A stretch of DNA of 64,000 bases from Haladaptatus sp. ZSTT2 (GTDB lineage Archaea > Halobacteriota > Halobacteria > Halobacteriales > Halococcaceae). Both the position numbers and the translations under genes were made by a program. Location: positions 186,001 to 250,000 of the forward strand of contig NZ_JBAMHQ010000001.1 of the NCBI RefSeq assembly GCF_037081775.1, written 5' to 3'. This document shows, piece by piece, positions 52,093-59,859 of this stretch; the first letter of the stretch is position 1; each line of letters starts with the position of its first letter. The notes under the pieces were generated by a model that was not told where the DNA came from, did no database searches, and worked only from the letters and a program-made list of their open reading frames with translations.

Positions 52093-52884
52093 TTACAGGT
52101 TGGAGTTGCCGAGGCCGCCGTCGATTGGCAGTGCCGTGCCGTTGATGTAGCCCGAAAGCGGCGATGAGAGGTAGGCAACGGTGTCACCGAGCTCCATTGG
52201 CTTGCCAATCCGGGTGAGCGGGTTGGACTCTCCGCGGGCCGCGAGGCCGTCTTCGTAGGAGGCGTAGTCGCCGCGCTCGACGCCCTGTTCGATGAGGTCG
52301 CGGATACGTCGGGTCTCGTGGGGGCCGGGGAGGACCGCGTTCACGCGCACGTCAGGTGCGAGTTCCGTAGAGAGCGTCTTTTCTAAGCCGATGACGCTCA
52401 TGCGCACCGAGTTAGAGAGCACGAGCGACGGGATGGCTTCTTTGACGCTGCGGGAGGTGATGTTGACGACGGTGCCGCCGTCGCCCGCGGCGAGGTGGTC
52501 TGCCGATTCGCGGACGAGGCGAACGACACTCATGACGAGCAGGTCGAAGGCGTCGTACCAGTCTTCGTCGGTCGTTTCGAGGAACGGCCCGGACGGTGGG
52601 CCGCCCGCGGAGGTGACGAGGTGGTCGAGACCACCGAACTCGTCGACCGTCGTCTGGACGAGGTTTTCGATGTCGTCGGCTTCGGTGAGGTCTGCCCTGA
52701 CGCCGATGACCTCGCCGGTTGCGACCTCACAGACTTCTTCGATGGCGGCGTCGAGTGAGTCCTGTGAGCGACCGTTTACGACGACGTTCGCGCCTTCGCG
52801 GGCGAGCGCCTTCGCGGATGCTTTGCCAAGACCACTGCTCGATGCGGTCACGAGCGCGGTGTTGCCCGAAAGTTGCAGGTCCAT
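52093..52884 (-). CDS. SDR family protein with Tyr/Lys active-site replaced
   Basis: 263 residues from MDLQLSGNTALVTASSSGLGKASAKALAREGANVVVNGRS, a clear SDR Rossmann start, with LDHLVTSAGGPPSGPF (NNAG-type motif altered to TSAGG) and VVNITSRSVKEAIPSLVLSNSVRMSVIGLEKTLSTELAPDVRVNAVLPG. Aligning VIGL with normal SDRs puts Ser157 and Arg161 where the catalytic Tyr and Lys should be; the catalytic Ser of NITSRS is kept. A subgroup of FabG-like proteins with this SNSxR pattern exists in bacteria too. It may be a non-canonical reductase or a binding protein. Confidence 0.88.
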   Translation of the reverse strand: MDLQLSGNTALVTASSSGLGKASAKALAREGANVVVNGRSQDSLDAAIEEVCEVATGEVIGVRADLTEADDIENLVQTTVDEFGGLDHLVTSAGGPPSGPFLETTDEDWYDAFDLLVMSVVRLVRESADHLAAGDGGTVVNITSRSVKEAIPSLVLSNSVRMSVIGLEKTLSTELAPDVRVNAVLPGPHETRRIRDLIEQGVERGDYASYEDGLAARGESNPLTRIGKPMELGDTVAYLSSPLSGYINGTALPIDGGLGNSNL

Positions 52885-52953
52885 GTGTGACAGCAATTGA
52901 GCCCCATACTTAGGGTTACTGTTGGCGGTATTCGTCGAACGAACACGTCGCCG

Positions 52954-52968
52954 GCACGGCCGCCGTGC
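52954..52968. promoter_or_regulatory. 15-base palindrome between the SDR and gcdH genes
   Basis: GCACGGC-C-GCCGTGC is a perfect dyad in the 191-base gap between divergent genes, 70 bases upstream of the SDR start and about 110 bases upstream of glutaryl-CoA dehydrogenase. Its GC-rich make-up contrasts with the A+T-rich promoter near 53040. It could be an operator for both genes. Confidence 0.35.
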
Positions 52969-53075
52969 GCGTGCGCGATTGGGACTAAAAATCGCTCCGC
53001 AGAGACGGTGGAATTTGCCGAGAAAAACCCCATCGAAATAGTTTAACCCGGTTTTTCCAAATGCCCTAGTAGACT

Positions 53076-54239
53076 ATGTTAGATTTCGTCTCACTAGAAT
53101 CTGACCTTTCAGCCGAAGAGCGGATGGTCATGGAGACCGCCCGCGAATTCGTCGAACAAGAGGTCAAACCAGACATCGCAGAGCACTACATAGAGGGGAC
53201 GTTCCCGACGGAACTCATCTCACAACTCGGAGAACTCGGCTTTTTCGCACCAAATCTTGAGGGGTACGGGCTGCCGGGCATCAGCGAAACCGCCTACGGC
53301 TTGTTGATGCAGGAACTCGAAGCGGGCGACTCCGGCCTTCGGTCGATGGCCAGTGTGCAGGGGGCGCTCGTCATGTATCCCATCCACGCCTACGGCAGCG
53401 AGGAACAGAAAGAGCAGTGGCTCCCCGACATGGGTCGCGGTGAAGCGATTGGGTGTTTCGGCTTGACCGAGCCAAACCACGGGTCGAATCCGACGGCGAT
53501 GGAGACGTACGCCGAAAAAGACGGCGACGAATACGTCTTGAACGGCGCAAAGACGTGGATTACGAATTCGCCCATCGCAGACGTGGCAATTGTCTGGGCA
53601 CGCGACCGGTCTGCTGAAGACACACCTGTCCGCGGCTTCCTCGTCGAGACTGACCGCGACGGCGTGACGACGAACAAAATCGACGAAAAGCTCTCGCTTC
53701 GTGCGTCGATCACGGGCGAAATCGGACTGAGCGACGTGCGCATCCCCGAAGACAACGTCCTGCCGGGCGTCTCCGGCATGAAGGGACCGCTTTCGTGTCT
53801 CACCCAGGCGCGCTACGGCATCGCCTGGGGCGCAATCGGTGCGGCCCGCGACTCGTTCGAGACGGCGCGTCAGTACGCTATCGACCGCGACCAGTTCGGG
53901 GGGCCAATCGCGCGCTTCCAACTCCAACAGCAGAAACTCGCGGAGATGGCCACCCAAATTACGACTTCTCAACTCCTTGCGTTCCGGCTTGCTGAACTCA
54001 AAGAGCGCGGTGACATGCGTCCCCAGCACGTCTCAATGGCAAAGCGCAACAACGTTCGGATGGCGCGCGATCAGTCGCGCATCGCTCGTGAAATCCTCGG
54101 TGGCAACGGCATCACGGCCGATTACTCGCCGATGCGCCACATGGCGAACATGGAGACCGTTTACACCTACGAAGGAACCCACGACATCCACACCCTCATC
54201 CTCGGCCATGACTTAACGGGTATCCCCGCCTACGAGTGA
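53076..54239 (+). CDS. gcdH: Glutaryl-CoA dehydrogenase
   Basis: 387 residues of the acyl-CoA dehydrogenase fold. Features that single out glutaryl-CoA dehydrogenase are LRSMASVQGALVMYPIHAYGSEEQKEQWLPDMG (Arg89 in the position that binds the substrate's distal carboxylate) and the catalytic base Glu366 in TYEGTHDIHTLILG. FAD contacts include CFGLTEPNHGSNP and WITNSPIADVAIVWAR. It oxidises and decarboxylates glutaryl-CoA to crotonyl-CoA, donating electrons to ETF (no ETF gene here). The CoA-transferase starts 6 bases after its stop. Confidence 0.95.
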   Translation: MLDFVSLESDLSAEERMVMETAREFVEQEVKPDIAEHYIEGTFPTELISQLGELGFFAPNLEGYGLPGISETAYGLLMQELEAGDSGLRSMASVQGALVMYPIHAYGSEEQKEQWLPDMGRGEAIGCFGLTEPNHGSNPTAMETYAEKDGDEYVLNGAKTWITNSPIADVAIVWARDRSAEDTPVRGFLVETDRDGVTTNKIDEKLSLRASITGEIGLSDVRIPEDNVLPGVSGMKGPLSCLTQARYGIAWGAIGAARDSFETARQYAIDRDQFGGPIARFQLQQQKLAEMATQITTSQLLAFRLAELKERGDMRPQHVSMAKRNNVRMARDQSRIAREILGGNGITADYSPMRHMANMETVYTYEGTHDIHTLILGHDLTGIPAYE

Positions 54240-54245
54240 GCACAC

Positions 54246-55472
54246 ATGGTTGGTGAAGCAAAGAATCCAGAGACGAACACCGGGCCGTTAGACGGCGTTA
54301 CCGTCTTAGACGCCTCGCGCGTGCTCGTCGGACCGTTCTGTACGATGCAGTTGGGCGACCTCGGCGCAGATGTCATCAAAATCGAGCGTCCAGACGGCGG
54401 CGACCAGACGCGCGGTTGGCACCCGCCGACGTACGGCGACTCAGAAGAGAGTGCCTACTACCTGAGCGTCAACCGCAACAAGCGCTCGATGACGCTAAAT
54501 CTCGCGAGCGAAGACGGCCGCGAATTGTTCCGCGACCTCGCAAGCGAGGCGGACATCGTGGTCTCGAACTTCCGCGTCGGCAAGATGGAGGACTGGGGCC
54601 TCGACTATAAAACACTCCGTGAAGAGAATCCGGGGCTCGTCTACTGTGCGCTCTCGGGGTACGGCGAGTGGGGTCCCGACAAGGACCGCCCTGCCTACGA
54701 CCTCATCATGCAGGCAGAAGGCGGCCTCATGAGCATCACTGGTGAGGAAGACGGCGCACCCGTCCGGGTCGGCGTCGCCATCGCGGACATTGGGGCGGGC
54801 ATGTACGCCACCCAAGCCATCCTCGCCGCGCTCTTAGAACGCGAACTCGGTGACGGAACGGGCCAGAAAATCGATGTCTCGCTGCTCGACGGCCAAGTTG
54901 CGTGGATGAGCTACATGGCCTCTAATTACTTCGCCACCGGGACTCCGCCGGGACGCATGGGGAGCAAGCATCCGACGATTGCACCGTACCAAGCGTTCCC
55001 GACGAAAGACGGCTACGTCGTCATCGCGGTTCCCTCTCCGAATCTGTGGCCGAAGTTTTGTGCGGCCATCGACCGCGAGGACCTCGTAGACGACGACCGC
55101 TTTTCGGACAACGCTTCGCGCGTCGAAAATCGCGATGTGCTTGACGCCCTGCTCGACGAGGAGTTCGCGCAGTTCACGACCCAAGAAATCCTTGACACGA
55201 TGGACGACTTTGGCGTCCCTGCGAGCGATGTAAAGGACATGGAAGACGTCTTCGAGAACCCGCAGGTCGAAGCCCGCGGGATGCACCAATCAGTCTCCCA
55301 CCCAACCGCAGGCGACGTCGAGATGGCTGGCAGTCCGATGCACCTCTCGAAAACGCCCACGAGCATTCGCCAGCACCCGCCGTTGCTCGGCGAGCAGACC
55401 GCAGAAATCTTAGAAGAGTACGGCTATACCGACGCGGACATAGAACGGCTCGAAACCGACGGCATCATCTAA
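54246..55472 (+). CDS. Family III (CaiB/BaiF) CoA-transferase, probably glutarate-activating
   Basis: 408 residues. VTVLDASRVLVGPFCTMQLGDLGADVIKIERPDGGDQTR is the family N-terminus; the catalytic Asp181 lies in VGVAIADIGAGMYATQAIL; GRMGSKHPTIAPYQAFPTKDGYVVIAVPSPNLWPKFC follows. Such enzymes swap CoA between carboxylic acids through an aspartyl thioester. Being coupled to gcdH by 6 bases, it matches succinyl-CoA:glutarate CoA-transferase in function, making glutaryl-CoA for its neighbour; other dicarboxylate or hydroxyacid acceptors cannot be excluded. Confidence 0.92.
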   Translation: MVGEAKNPETNTGPLDGVTVLDASRVLVGPFCTMQLGDLGADVIKIERPDGGDQTRGWHPPTYGDSEESAYYLSVNRNKRSMTLNLASEDGRELFRDLASEADIVVSNFRVGKMEDWGLDYKTLREENPGLVYCALSGYGEWGPDKDRPAYDLIMQAEGGLMSITGEEDGAPVRVGVAIADIGAGMYATQAILAALLERELGDGTGQKIDVSLLDGQVAWMSYMASNYFATGTPPGRMGSKHPTIAPYQAFPTKDGYVVIAVPSPNLWPKFCAAIDREDLVDDDRFSDNASRVENRDVLDALLDEEFAQFTTQEILDTMDDFGVPASDVKDMEDVFENPQVEARGMHQSVSHPTAGDVEMAGSPMHLSKTPTSIRQHPPLLGEQTAEILEEYGYTDADIERLETDGII

Positions 55473-55511
55473 CGTCGGCTCAGCCCACTTTCTTCGCGCG
55501 CGCAAAGTAAC

Positions 55512-55565
55512 ATATTATGATAGAAACCGCAGTGTTTGATATTATGATAGAAATCGCAGTGTTTG
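55512..55565. repeat. Tandem 27-base direct repeat, two copies
   Basis: Positions 55512-55538 and 55539-55565 are the same 27-base unit with one difference (55527 C versus 55554 T). Directly after, ACTGCC recurs three times with 13-base spacing (55571, 55584, 55597). The cluster lies in the 165-base gap between two convergent genes, so it is downstream of both. Two copies with no spacer do not make a CRISPR. Confidence 0.85.
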
Positions 55566-55637
55566 GTATTACTGCCCAGTAACACTGCCTACTAGCACTG
55601 CCAAAGGTTTCCGACTGGCTGCGTCCGATTTACACGT

Positions 55638-56303
55638 TCATTCAAGCGTTACCGTGAACCCCCACGCATCGGATTTTTGCTCGGCTGTTTCCATCGACTC
55701 GGTTGGCACGACGTTGTAGGTGGTGGTGAAGTGGAAGTTGCCGACGGGGAGACAGCCGTCACCCTCGGGCGCTCCGTAGAGGTCAATCTTCTCAGAGATG
55801 GATGTACCGGGGTCTACGGTGCGCATTCGGTACTCCTCGGTGACGGCAATCGGCTCGTTGAGTCGCCAGCAACCGGGTTCTGCGTCGTACTCCTCAGCGG
55901 CGGGGAGGAGCATCAACTGACGGTCATCGTCCGTTTTGTACTGGAAGAAGATGGCGCGGCCTTCGCCAACCGTGAGTTGTTCGTCGCTCGTGTTCGTGAG
56001 CGTGACTTTGAGTTGCGGTGGGGCGTCGTCGGTCGCAACGTCGTGGGTGACTTTCACGGCCAGTTCGAGCGGGAGATTCGGCTGCTCGTCGGTCGAGTGA
56101 AGCGAGAGGCCGGGGCCGCCCGTTCCGGTGGGCCGCGTTCCACCAGCGCCGTTGCCAGTCGTGTTGTTCGACCCCGGCAGGCCGCCGTCAGTGGTGGTCG
56201 TGTCGGTTGTGTTCGGAGAGGCACCGTTCGAGACACAGCCAGCGAGCAAGCCGGTGGCTGCAAGTCCACTGAAGCGGAGCAGCGAGCGTCGTGTTGGGGA
56301 CAT
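55638..56303 (-). CDS. Tat lipoprotein, haloarchaeal surface protein
   Basis: 221 residues. MSPTRRSLLRFSGLAATGLLAGCVSNG is a twin-arginine signal with lipobox LAGC, then a Thr/Gly/Pro linker to about 75 and a beta-rich domain: PLELAVKVTHDVATDDAPPQLKVTLTNTSDEQLTVGEGRAIFFQYKTDDDRQLMLLP, two Cys (GCWRLNE, GDGCLPVGNFHF) possibly bridged. The fold resembles intracellular proteinase-inhibitor or Ig-like domains of haloarchaeal lipoproteins. Role unknown; convergent with the CoA-transferase gene. Confidence 0.82.
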   Translation of the reverse strand: MSPTRRSLLRFSGLAATGLLAGCVSNGASPNTTDTTTTDGGLPGSNNTTGNGAGGTRPTGTGGPGLSLHSTDEQPNLPLELAVKVTHDVATDDAPPQLKVTLTNTSDEQLTVGEGRAIFFQYKTDDDRQLMLLPAAEEYDAEPGCWRLNEPIAVTEEYRMRTVDPGTSISEKIDLYGAPEGDGCLPVGNFHFTTTYNVVPTESMETAEQKSDAWGFTVTLE

Positions 56304-56416
56304 GCTGTATGAGAGGACAGTTCGGGCATTAACTGTCGTGTAGTCTCAAACACCTGTTTGTCACATGGGTCGCCGTGACCAGTACTGTTTTTGCGGTACG
56401 AGCGATTGGATTGAGT

Positions 56417-58087
56417 ATGCTTCACGCACGCGGGCCACTGCTCTCTGTCGATGTGGGAGCGAAAACGACCGAGGAAGTGAACATCGACGACGTACTCGCC
56501 CAGTTCATCGGCGGGCGCGGACTTGCAACACGGCTTTCCCACGAGCGCACGCCGTTCGACGCAGATCCATTCGGCCCAGAAAATCGTCTCTTTTTCACGA
56601 CCGGGCCGATGCAAACCTCGAATATGAGTTTCACGGGGCGAATGAACGCGACGGCTATCTCACCGCTCACGAACGGAATTCTCTCGTCGAATGCCGGCGG
56701 CTTCGTCTCGCGCAACTTCGGTGCGACGGGTTACAGCGCCGTCGAATTCGTCGGGGAAAGCGACGAGTTACTCGCCATCCACGTCACTGATAAGGGCGTC
56801 ACCTTCGAGGAAGTCCCCGAGCTTGAAGAAGCGACCGTCAGCGAGACGGACGAGTACATGGCAGACCACCACGACCTCGGTGAAGACCAGCTCTGTGTCA
56901 TCGGCCCGGCGGGCGAAAATCGCGTCCGCTTTGCCTCCATCATGACCTCAGAGTCGCGGGCGTTCGGCCGCGGCGGGCTCGGCGCGGTCATGGGCGCAAA
57001 AGGCATCAAAGCAATCAGTTTCGACGGCGATTCTACCCCTGATATCGAGATTTCTGCGACGCAGATGGACATCCATCGCGAGGCCGCCACCTCAGATCAC
57101 ATCATGAAGCGACAGGGGACGACGAGCGTCACCGACCTCGCAAACGAGGTGGGCGCGTTCCCAACCAAGTACTTCGCAGAAACGTCTTTCGAGGGAGCAA
57201 GTGGCATCAACGGCGACGCAGTCGAGTCGAAAAAGTACAAGAAAGGTACCTGCTCGTCGTGTGCGTTCGCGTGCAAACTCCCGACCAAAGACGAAGAGCG
57301 CGGCGTCGAAACCGAAGGTCCCGAGTTCGAGACGGTGATGGCCTTTGGCTCGAACGCGCTCGTAGACGACATCGTGGACGTGATGAAATCGAACGAACTC
57401 TGCGACGAGTTCGGCGTCGATACCATCAGCGCCGGTGACGTGGTCTCCGCGTATCTCGCCGCAAACGACGAATTCGGCAACGTCTCGCTCATCCACGAGT
57501 TGGTCGAGAAAATCGCCTACCGAGAGGGCGACGGCGACCTCCTCGCGGAGGGAATCGACCGCTTCCACGAGGAGTTAGGCGTCGAGAACTGGACGGTCAA
57601 AGGCATGGAGTTCCCCGCCCACGACGGGCGTACGCTGAACGGGCAGGGACTTTCGTTCGCCACCGCAAACCGCGGTGCAGACCACATGTACGCCACCTTC
57701 TACGCGCTCGAATACCCGCTCGTGGCCCACGACGATGCCCTGCCTCCTGAAGGCTTCGAGGGCAAGCCTGCCGCACTCATCGAAAAAGAGAACGTGATGG
57801 CGCTGAACGACAGCGGCATCGTCTGTAAGTTCTCGCGCGGGTCGATGACGCCAGAACGCTACGAGAAACTCTTCGATGCGAGTTACGACGACCTGCTCGC
57901 AGTGGGCAGTCGGGTGGTCGAACTCGAACGGCACTTCAACAACCAACGCGGCTTCTCGCGCGAAGACGACGTGCTCCCCTACGAGTTAGACGGCTTCGAT
58001 TCGGCACTCTCTGAGTACTACGAACTCCGTGGCTGGGCAGAAAACGGCGTCGTGCCCGACGACGCAGTGACCGAATTCGTCGCGTAG
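56417..58087 (+). CDS. Aldehyde:ferredoxin oxidoreductase family tungsto/molybdoenzyme
   Basis: 556 residues from MLHARGPLLSVDVGAKTTEEV. The AOR N-domain is seen in IGGRGLATRLSHERTPFDADPFGPENRLFFTTGPMQTSNMSFTGRMNATAISPLTNGILSSNAGG, the [4Fe-4S] ligands are Cys279, Cys282, Cys286 (CSSCAFACKLP) and Cys470 (SGIVCKFSRG), with GVETEGPEFETVMAFGSN and the pterin contact near FATANRGADHMYAT. It would oxidise an aldehyde to acid (or reverse) with ferredoxin and a bis-pterin W or Mo cofactor. Upstream in-frame codons lack family similarity. Substrate unknown; aldehydes from the neighbouring aldolase are one option. Confidence 0.93.
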   Translation: MLHARGPLLSVDVGAKTTEEVNIDDVLAQFIGGRGLATRLSHERTPFDADPFGPENRLFFTTGPMQTSNMSFTGRMNATAISPLTNGILSSNAGGFVSRNFGATGYSAVEFVGESDELLAIHVTDKGVTFEEVPELEEATVSETDEYMADHHDLGEDQLCVIGPAGENRVRFASIMTSESRAFGRGGLGAVMGAKGIKAISFDGDSTPDIEISATQMDIHREAATSDHIMKRQGTTSVTDLANEVGAFPTKYFAETSFEGASGINGDAVESKKYKKGTCSSCAFACKLPTKDEERGVETEGPEFETVMAFGSNALVDDIVDVMKSNELCDEFGVDTISAGDVVSAYLAANDEFGNVSLIHELVEKIAYREGDGDLLAEGIDRFHEELGVENWTVKGMEFPAHDGRTLNGQGLSFATANRGADHMYATFYALEYPLVAHDDALPPEGFEGKPAALIEKENVMALNDSGIVCKFSRGSMTPERYEKLFDASYDDLLAVGSRVVELERHFNNQRGFSREDDVLPYELDGFDSALSEYYELRGWAENGVVPDDAVTEFVA

Positions 58088-58127
58088 AAGCGTGCGTTTT
58101 TGTAGCCGCTCGCCCAGAGCATGACCC

Positions 58128-58493
58128 ATGCCTGAATCATTTGCCGATACGCTTCCGAACAACCCCGTCCCGGCGAGCCTCGCAGACGACTTAGAAGCCT
58201 TAGACGGCATCGAGCAGTGCGTGGCCGTGCGCGGGAACTTCGAGGGCGAAGAACTCGCCTACCAGTTGCTCGTAAACATCGTCGACCGAGGCTTGCTCGC
58301 GCTTCATTTTGACGACAACGCCGGATGGCAAGTCGTGTACGATTCGGCAGACGAAGACCCCGAAGAAATCGAATCGGACGAAATCCTCTATCGTCACGCA
58401 CATGACGCGCTCTACGAATTCGCGCCGGACGACCTCGATTCGAACCACTACGAAACGACGCCGACGTTCTGGTCGCCGCCGGAAGACCAGTAA
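58128..58493 (+). CDS. Small acidic haloarchaeal protein
   Basis: 121 residues from MPESFADTLPNNPVPASLADDLEALDGIEQCVAVRGNFEGEELAYQLLVNIVDRGLLALHFDDNAGWQVVYDSADEDPEEIESDEILY. It is soluble, strongly acidic, with an alternating alpha/beta pattern. I do not know its family by function. It starts 40 bases after the AOR stop on the same strand and may be cotranscribed. Its stop abuts that of the convergent aldolase gene with no gap. Confidence 0.75.
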   Translation: MPESFADTLPNNPVPASLADDLEALDGIEQCVAVRGNFEGEELAYQLLVNIVDRGLLALHFDDNAGWQVVYDSADEDPEEIESDEILYRHAHDALYEFAPDDLDSNHYETTPTFWSPPEDQ

Positions 58494-59282
58494 CTACACC
58501 GGACGCTCAAAGTCGTCGAGCAGTCCTTCGACCGCGCCTTTGAGCGCGCCCGTTGTACTCCCGATGTTGAGGAGTTGATAGCCGTTTTTCGCCTTCTCGT
58601 TTACATCGTCCATTCCGAAGCCGAGGCCACCGAGTGGCACGCCAGCGTCGACGGCCGCCGCACGGATGGTTTCGACGGCTTCTGTCACGTCCGCGTGGTC
58701 GAGTTCGCCGGGGTGGCCGTAGGCGACCGAGAGGTCGAGCGGCCCGGCGAAGACGAAGCCCAATTCCGGTACCGAAAGAATGTCGTCGATGGACTCGACG
58801 GCTTCGCGAGTTTCGATGGTCACGCCAATCACCGTCTCTGTGTCTTCACTCTTCACATAATCTTCTGCGAGCCCCCACCGCGCGGCGCGCGGATTTGCAA
58901 GCCCACGCTCGCCTGCGGCATCTTGGTAGCGAAACTGTGTCGCACTGACTGCGTCTTCGACTTCTCCCGGCGAATGTACGCGCGAGAGAAACAGGTTCCG
59001 CGTGCCCACGTCGAGCGCTTTCCTGATGAGGCCGGGTTCGGTTGAAGGCAACCGAACGAGCAATTCGGTGTCGACGAGTTCTGCTGCGCGGAGCAGTCCG
59101 GTCAAGCGCTCGCCGTCCCACGGACTCGGCCCGCCATGCTCAAAGTCAATCCACACGAAATCGAGACCGAGTTCGCCGTAGTACTCGACCAGTGTTGGGC
59201 TGTAGGTGTTATCCAGAATACCGAGGGCGACCCCACCCGATTCCAGCGTTTTTCGCAGTGAGTTCTGTCGAATGCGCTCCAT
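58494..59282 (-). CDS. HpcH/HpaI family aldolase
   Basis: 262 residues from MERIRQNSLRKTLESGGVALGILDNTYSPTLVEYYGELGLDFVWIDFEHGG; an open frame upstream runs through the structured element and is ignored. Class II aldolase landmarks are VWIDFEHGG, LLVRLPSTEPGLIRKALDVGTRNLFLSRV, VTIETREAV with the metal-binding Glu and FVFAGPLDLSVAYGHPGE with the metal-binding Asp. HpaI-type enzymes cleave 4-hydroxy-2-oxo acids to pyruvate plus an aldehyde; 2-keto-3-deoxysugar acid and malyl/citramalyl substrates are also known in the family. Confidence 0.92.
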   Translation of the reverse strand: MERIRQNSLRKTLESGGVALGILDNTYSPTLVEYYGELGLDFVWIDFEHGGPSPWDGERLTGLLRAAELVDTELLVRLPSTEPGLIRKALDVGTRNLFLSRVHSPGEVEDAVSATQFRYQDAAGERGLANPRAARWGLAEDYVKSEDTETVIGVTIETREAVESIDDILSVPELGFVFAGPLDLSVAYGHPGELDHADVTEAVETIRAAAVDAGVPLGGLGFGMDDVNEKAKNGYQLLNIGSTTGALKGAVEGLLDDFERPV

Positions 59283-59325
59283 ACACCCTACTCGCTGACA
59301 GGGGAGATAACTCTGCGTCGTTGGC

Positions 59326-59393
59326 GGATACCAGCGGCTCACCACCAGTTGAGTGCTTGGGCGTAAGGTCGCCCAAGCGGGCTGCTGGTATCC
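59326..59393. other. Cloverleaf-like inverted-repeat element upstream of the aldolase gene
   Basis: GGATACCAGC (59326-59335) pairs perfectly with GCTGGTATCC (59384-59393). Inside lie a perfect 9-bp hairpin GCTTGGGCG/CGCCCAAGC (59355-59363, 59370-59378; loop TAAGGT) and a weaker CTCA/TGAG hairpin (59338-59341, 59350-59353). It is not a tRNA: arm lengths and the T-loop do not fit. On the minus strand it would be in the aldolase leader, ending 44 bases before the ATG. It could be a structured leader, a small RNA or a mobile-element end. Confidence 0.55.
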
Positions 59394-59492
59394 TACGTCA
59401 GCAACCAAGCGACCGTTTGCACTTGCGAGGGAAGTACGTTCTGAAACTCACGTGATTCGAAGTGCAGATGGTACCGCGAACGCACCAATTCT

Positions 59493-59517
59493 ATATAGCA
59501 ACATACAGTTTATATGT
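59493..59517. repeat. Left arm of an inverted repeat bracketing the recombinase region
   Basis: Starting with ATATAGCAACAT, these 25 bases match the reverse complement of 62381-62405 at 21 of 25 positions, the first 12 exactly. The arms enclose 2.9 kb containing the relic sequence, the DUF5805 gene and the tyrosine recombinase. Confidence 0.5.
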
Positions 59518-59541
59518 GTGCGGTCGGACATGCCGTTTCGA

Positions 59542-59859
59542 CTATTTTCGCCACACTCGGCCACTTTGGGTGAACAATTGGGCGAATCGAGTGAACTGGG
59601 CTGCCAGTCGTGTCTCGATGAGATCACTCGAAGTCATACCACGGAGGTGAGCCCGCCAAAGTGACCGCAATCCAGTCTCCGGCTCTGACAGGCGTTCTGT
59701 GCGCATTCCCAAGGTGTCTGCATATTGCCCCAGATTCTCACCTGCGAGAGTGCACTGGACGCGCTGTGAGCCAGATCTTCTTCTCGTGGCTACGGCCTTT
59801 GGGAGACTACAGCAGCGGTGTAGCGTGTCGTGGCTGTGATCCCCGGTGCAAGCCAGCGG
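59542..59859 (-). pseudogene. Reverse-strand coding relic without a start codon
   Basis: The minus-strand frame is open for 105 codons between a TGA at 59860-59862 and a TAG at 59542-59544. It reads like protein: a His/Cys-containing start (ACTGDHSHDTLHRCCSLPKA), then AGENLGQYADTLGMRTERLS, then SLWRAHLRGMTSSDLIETRL and AAQFTRFAQLFTQSGRVWRK at the end. It has no plausible start near its beginning. Upstream frames are broken by stops. I take it as the 3' part of a decayed gene; family not recognised. Confidence 0.3.

Noticed and set aside
55512-55565. CRISPR array
   Set aside because: Only two abutting copies, no spacers and no cas genes in the window.
59326-59393. tRNA gene
   Set aside because: The closing stem is 10 bp, there is no T-loop consensus and no anticodon arm of the right size.
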